Origin: Alphaproteobacteria bacterium
Lineage (GTDB): Bacteria > Pseudomonadota > Alphaproteobacteria > UBA3830
DNA: 7,284 bases
Assembly (NCBI GenBank): GCA_025998775.1
Contig: BNWK01000066.1
Coordinates: 1-7,284, forward strand
Direction: 5' to 3'
The notes below the pieces were generated by a model. That model was not told where the DNA came from, made no database searches, and was given only the letters and a program-made list of their open reading frames with translations. This document shows, piece by piece, positions 5,463 to 7,284 of this stretch; positions within the stretch are counted from its first letter, which is position 1, and every line of letters starts with the position of its first letter. The position numbers were made by a program, and so were the translations under genes.

Positions 5463-7284
5463 CTACTTCTTATAATTTTGGTTCTATTTGTAGATTGTCT
5501 TTTTATTGTAAATTGAGATGCAATTTCTTCCTGATTATCTTTTCCCGGCACTTCTATTTGCATTTTTCTGGGATTTTTACCGACCAATTGTTCCCATTTA
5601 CTTTCCGACCAACGGTCAATACCGAGTGCAATGGCAGCAGCTCGTGCGTAAACACGGCAATCAAGCGCTTCATTTCTATCTCTCGTTTTCTGCCATTCCC
5701 GTTTTGGATATCCCTTTACAATTTTAGTCACTAACTGCTCAGCTGTGAGTTGCTTGAAATATTCTGTGTTGTACTCAGGAAAATGGCACCAGGGGTGCCC
5801 CCTGGACCCGTTGATTATCAGTCCGTCATCCTTTCGCGCTTTCAGCAAATTATAAAATTCGCTTTTGATAATGGACACTCCAATTTTCCATAATCGAATG
5901 CCGTGTTTTAATTTTTTGCCTTTGAAATTCACATCGACTTTTGTTGGTGCATTTAATGGAGCTAGCGAATTATCGACGCCTTTGATCGCCATCACATTAT
6001 GAATCGATTGAGTTCGAACCCACGCATAAACTTCTTGTGTTGAAAATCCAGTATCGATGGCCATCATATTTATTTTGCGATATACGCCATCTTCGCCTTC
6101 AAATTCTTCTTGCAAAATATGCGATAACGCAGCCCAAGTTTTTTGCTCCGATGGACTTCCGTAAATTATGCGATAATCCACTGACCAACTTTCCTTATGC
6201 GGTCCCCATGCGACGATTTCAATTTCGAGACGATCATTTTGCACATCAACTCCGGCAGTAAGAACATATCCGCCATTTGGAACCGAACCAATTCGATAAT
6301 GCTCGCGTCGATCGAACAAAATTCCCCAATCTGGCGCTTCGCCTTTCTCTTCCCATGGAATACCAAGAGTTGTATTGGTCCAAGCCTTGAGAAGCTGGTC
6401 GTCGTCTTTCGCCATTTCGTAATTTTGCGCACAAGCTTCCCAGCTGAGCCAACCAACTGGTGAATACAAACTCGATAAATGAAATCCCGCTACTTTTGTG
6501 GAGGTTGTTTCTTGATTGGTTTTTCTCCATTCTCCTCGTCTGAGCATTCCGGTTTTGTGATGGTTTTCAATATTTCCTTTGCAGCATTCACAAACATAAA
6601 CAGCTTTAGAATGATCTGTATCATATTTTATATTCTCCCATTTTAAGACCTGAAAAAAATCACAGTACGGACATGGTACAAAATAATATCGCTGATCCGT
6701 TTCCTTAAATTCTTTTTCGATGCGACTAAGTCCTTGAATTGTTGGCGTTGATACGATGAAGATTTTTCGTCGCGCAAATGTCGATGTTCGTTGAATAGCC
6801 AAAGTTAAAGGATCACCTTCAGAATCGGCATCAGGTGGATATGCGTCAACCTCATCGAGAAATAAATAGCGCACTGGCATCGAACGCAAACCAACTGCAG
6901 AATTGGCACCAGTGATTACGACAATGCCTCCGGGAAATTCTTTGCTTTGAACCGTGTTTCCTGAATCGCGCGAACGTGGATCTTTTACTTTGTTGCTCAA
7001 ACATTGAGAATCTTCAAGTAGCGGAGCAAAGCGACCTTTGCTCCAACGTTTTCCCATTTCAACCGTGGGCTGAACCACCAACATAGGCCCAGGAGCTTGA
7101 TCAATTACGTATCCAATCCAATTGTTTCCTGCTTCCGTTCCGCCGATTTGGGATCCCTTCATGAAAACGACTTTTTCAATTGGCGATGATGGCGAAAGTG
7201 CATCCATTATTTCCTTTAAATATGGGGTGCGTTCCGTTCGAAATTTTCCTGGCTCCGACGATGCCACCTGCGACAAAATACGAT
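5453..7284 (-). CDS. Terminase large subunit, lambda gpA family (5' end outside the window)
   Basis: This is the ATP-driven DNA-packaging motor and nuclease that cuts concatemers and fills the procapsid. Numbering from Leu at 7276: Walker A-like KGSQIGGTE (40-48), Walker B YLFLDEVD (137-144), coupling VSTPT (175-179), a zinc-ribbon-like pair CPYC…CECC (202-205, 229-232), then the RNase H-like nuclease with Asp344 (GVDVQND), Asp408 (AIDTGF) and Asp539 (ALDC). The frame remains open through base 7284, reading …R-I-L-S-Q before SSEPGKFRTERTPYLKEIMD. In this family that motif follows 20 or more N-terminal residues. A TTG at 7276 is thus not the true start, and the gene is partial (at least 609 residues visible, lambda gpA 641). 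The stop is TAG 5455-5453. A small subunit gene is expected beyond the right edge. Confidence 0.97.
   Translation of the reverse strand, partial: RILSQVASSEPGKFRTERTPYLKEIMDALSPSSPIEKVVFMKGSQIGGTEAGNNWIGYVIDQAPGPMLVVQPTVEMGKRWSKGRFAPLLEDSQCLSNKVKDPRSRDSGNTVQSKEFPGGIVVITGANSAVGLRSMPVRYLFLDEVDAYPPDADSEGDPLTLAIQRTSTFARRKIFIVSTPTIQGLSRIEKEFKETDQRYYFVPCPYCDFFQVLKWENIKYDTDHSKAVYVCECCKGNIENHHKTGMLRRGEWRKTNQETTSTKVAGFHLSSLYSPVGWLSWEACAQNYEMAKDDDQLLKAWTNTTLGIPWEEKGEAPDWGILFDRREHYRIGSVPNGGYVLTAGVDVQNDRLEIEIVAWGPHKESWSVDYRIIYGSPSEQKTWAALSHILQEEFEGEDGVYRKINMMAIDTGFSTQEVYAWVRTQSIHNVMAIKGVDNSLAPLNAPTKVDVNFKGKKLKHGIRLWKIGVSIIKSEFYNLLKARKDDGLIINGSRGHPWCHFPEYNTEYFKQLTAEQLVTKIVKGYPKREWQKTRDRNEALDCRVYARAAAIALGIDRWSESKWEQLVGKNPRKMQIEVPGKDNQEEIASQFTIKRQSTNRTKIIRSSWM

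Noticed and set aside
7274..7276. TTG as the start of the terminase
   Set aside because: The frame stays open to the window edge, and family N-termini extend beyond this point. It is more likely an internal leucine codon.

Overview
The window holds the head-assembly and DNA-packaging block of a lambda-type tailed phage, read almost entirely on the minus strand (right to left in these coordinates). In transcription order it has: terminase large subunit (gpA type, its 5' end beyond the right edge), an inserted SfsA-family nuclease gene, a gpW head-completion protein, a lambda-type portal (gpB), an S49 capsid protease (gpC) with a probable nested scaffold gene (Nu3-like), a gpD decoration protein, a gpE major capsid protein, a gpFII-like head-tail connector, and the first codons of one more gene. 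This is the lambda order A-W-B-C/Nu3-D-E-FII. It differs in lacking an FI-like gene and in carrying the extra nuclease between A and W. Gene ends overlap or lie within a few bases, and nearly every start has a clear Shine-Dalgarno sequence, so this is one translationally coupled operon.

The sequence is moderately AT-rich and uses the standard code (TGA, TAA and TAG all end genes). Lambda-type heads and SfsA point to a Gram-negative, probably proteobacterial, host. I cannot name a genus. Without an integrase or attachment site in view, prophage and free phage cannot be separated directly.

The left ~180 bases break the pattern. A phage gene starts at 181 on the minus strand with a good ribosome binding site but stops after 30 codons. 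A plus-strand reading frame enters from outside the window and ends at 117, converging on it. The simplest reading is a TA-targeting insertion element whose end lies near 122-126 and which cut the first gene after the head module. If so, this is a disabled prophage. That reading is inference.

The most interesting points are the SfsA-family nuclease built into the packaging operon beside the terminase, the strong internal start (GGAGGG, 6 nt, ATG) predicting an 81-residue scaffold from the protease gene, a possible 41-codon gene coupled to sfsA, and the apparent insertion at the left edge. No RNA genes, CRISPR arrays or gene-free stretches over 300 bases were seen.
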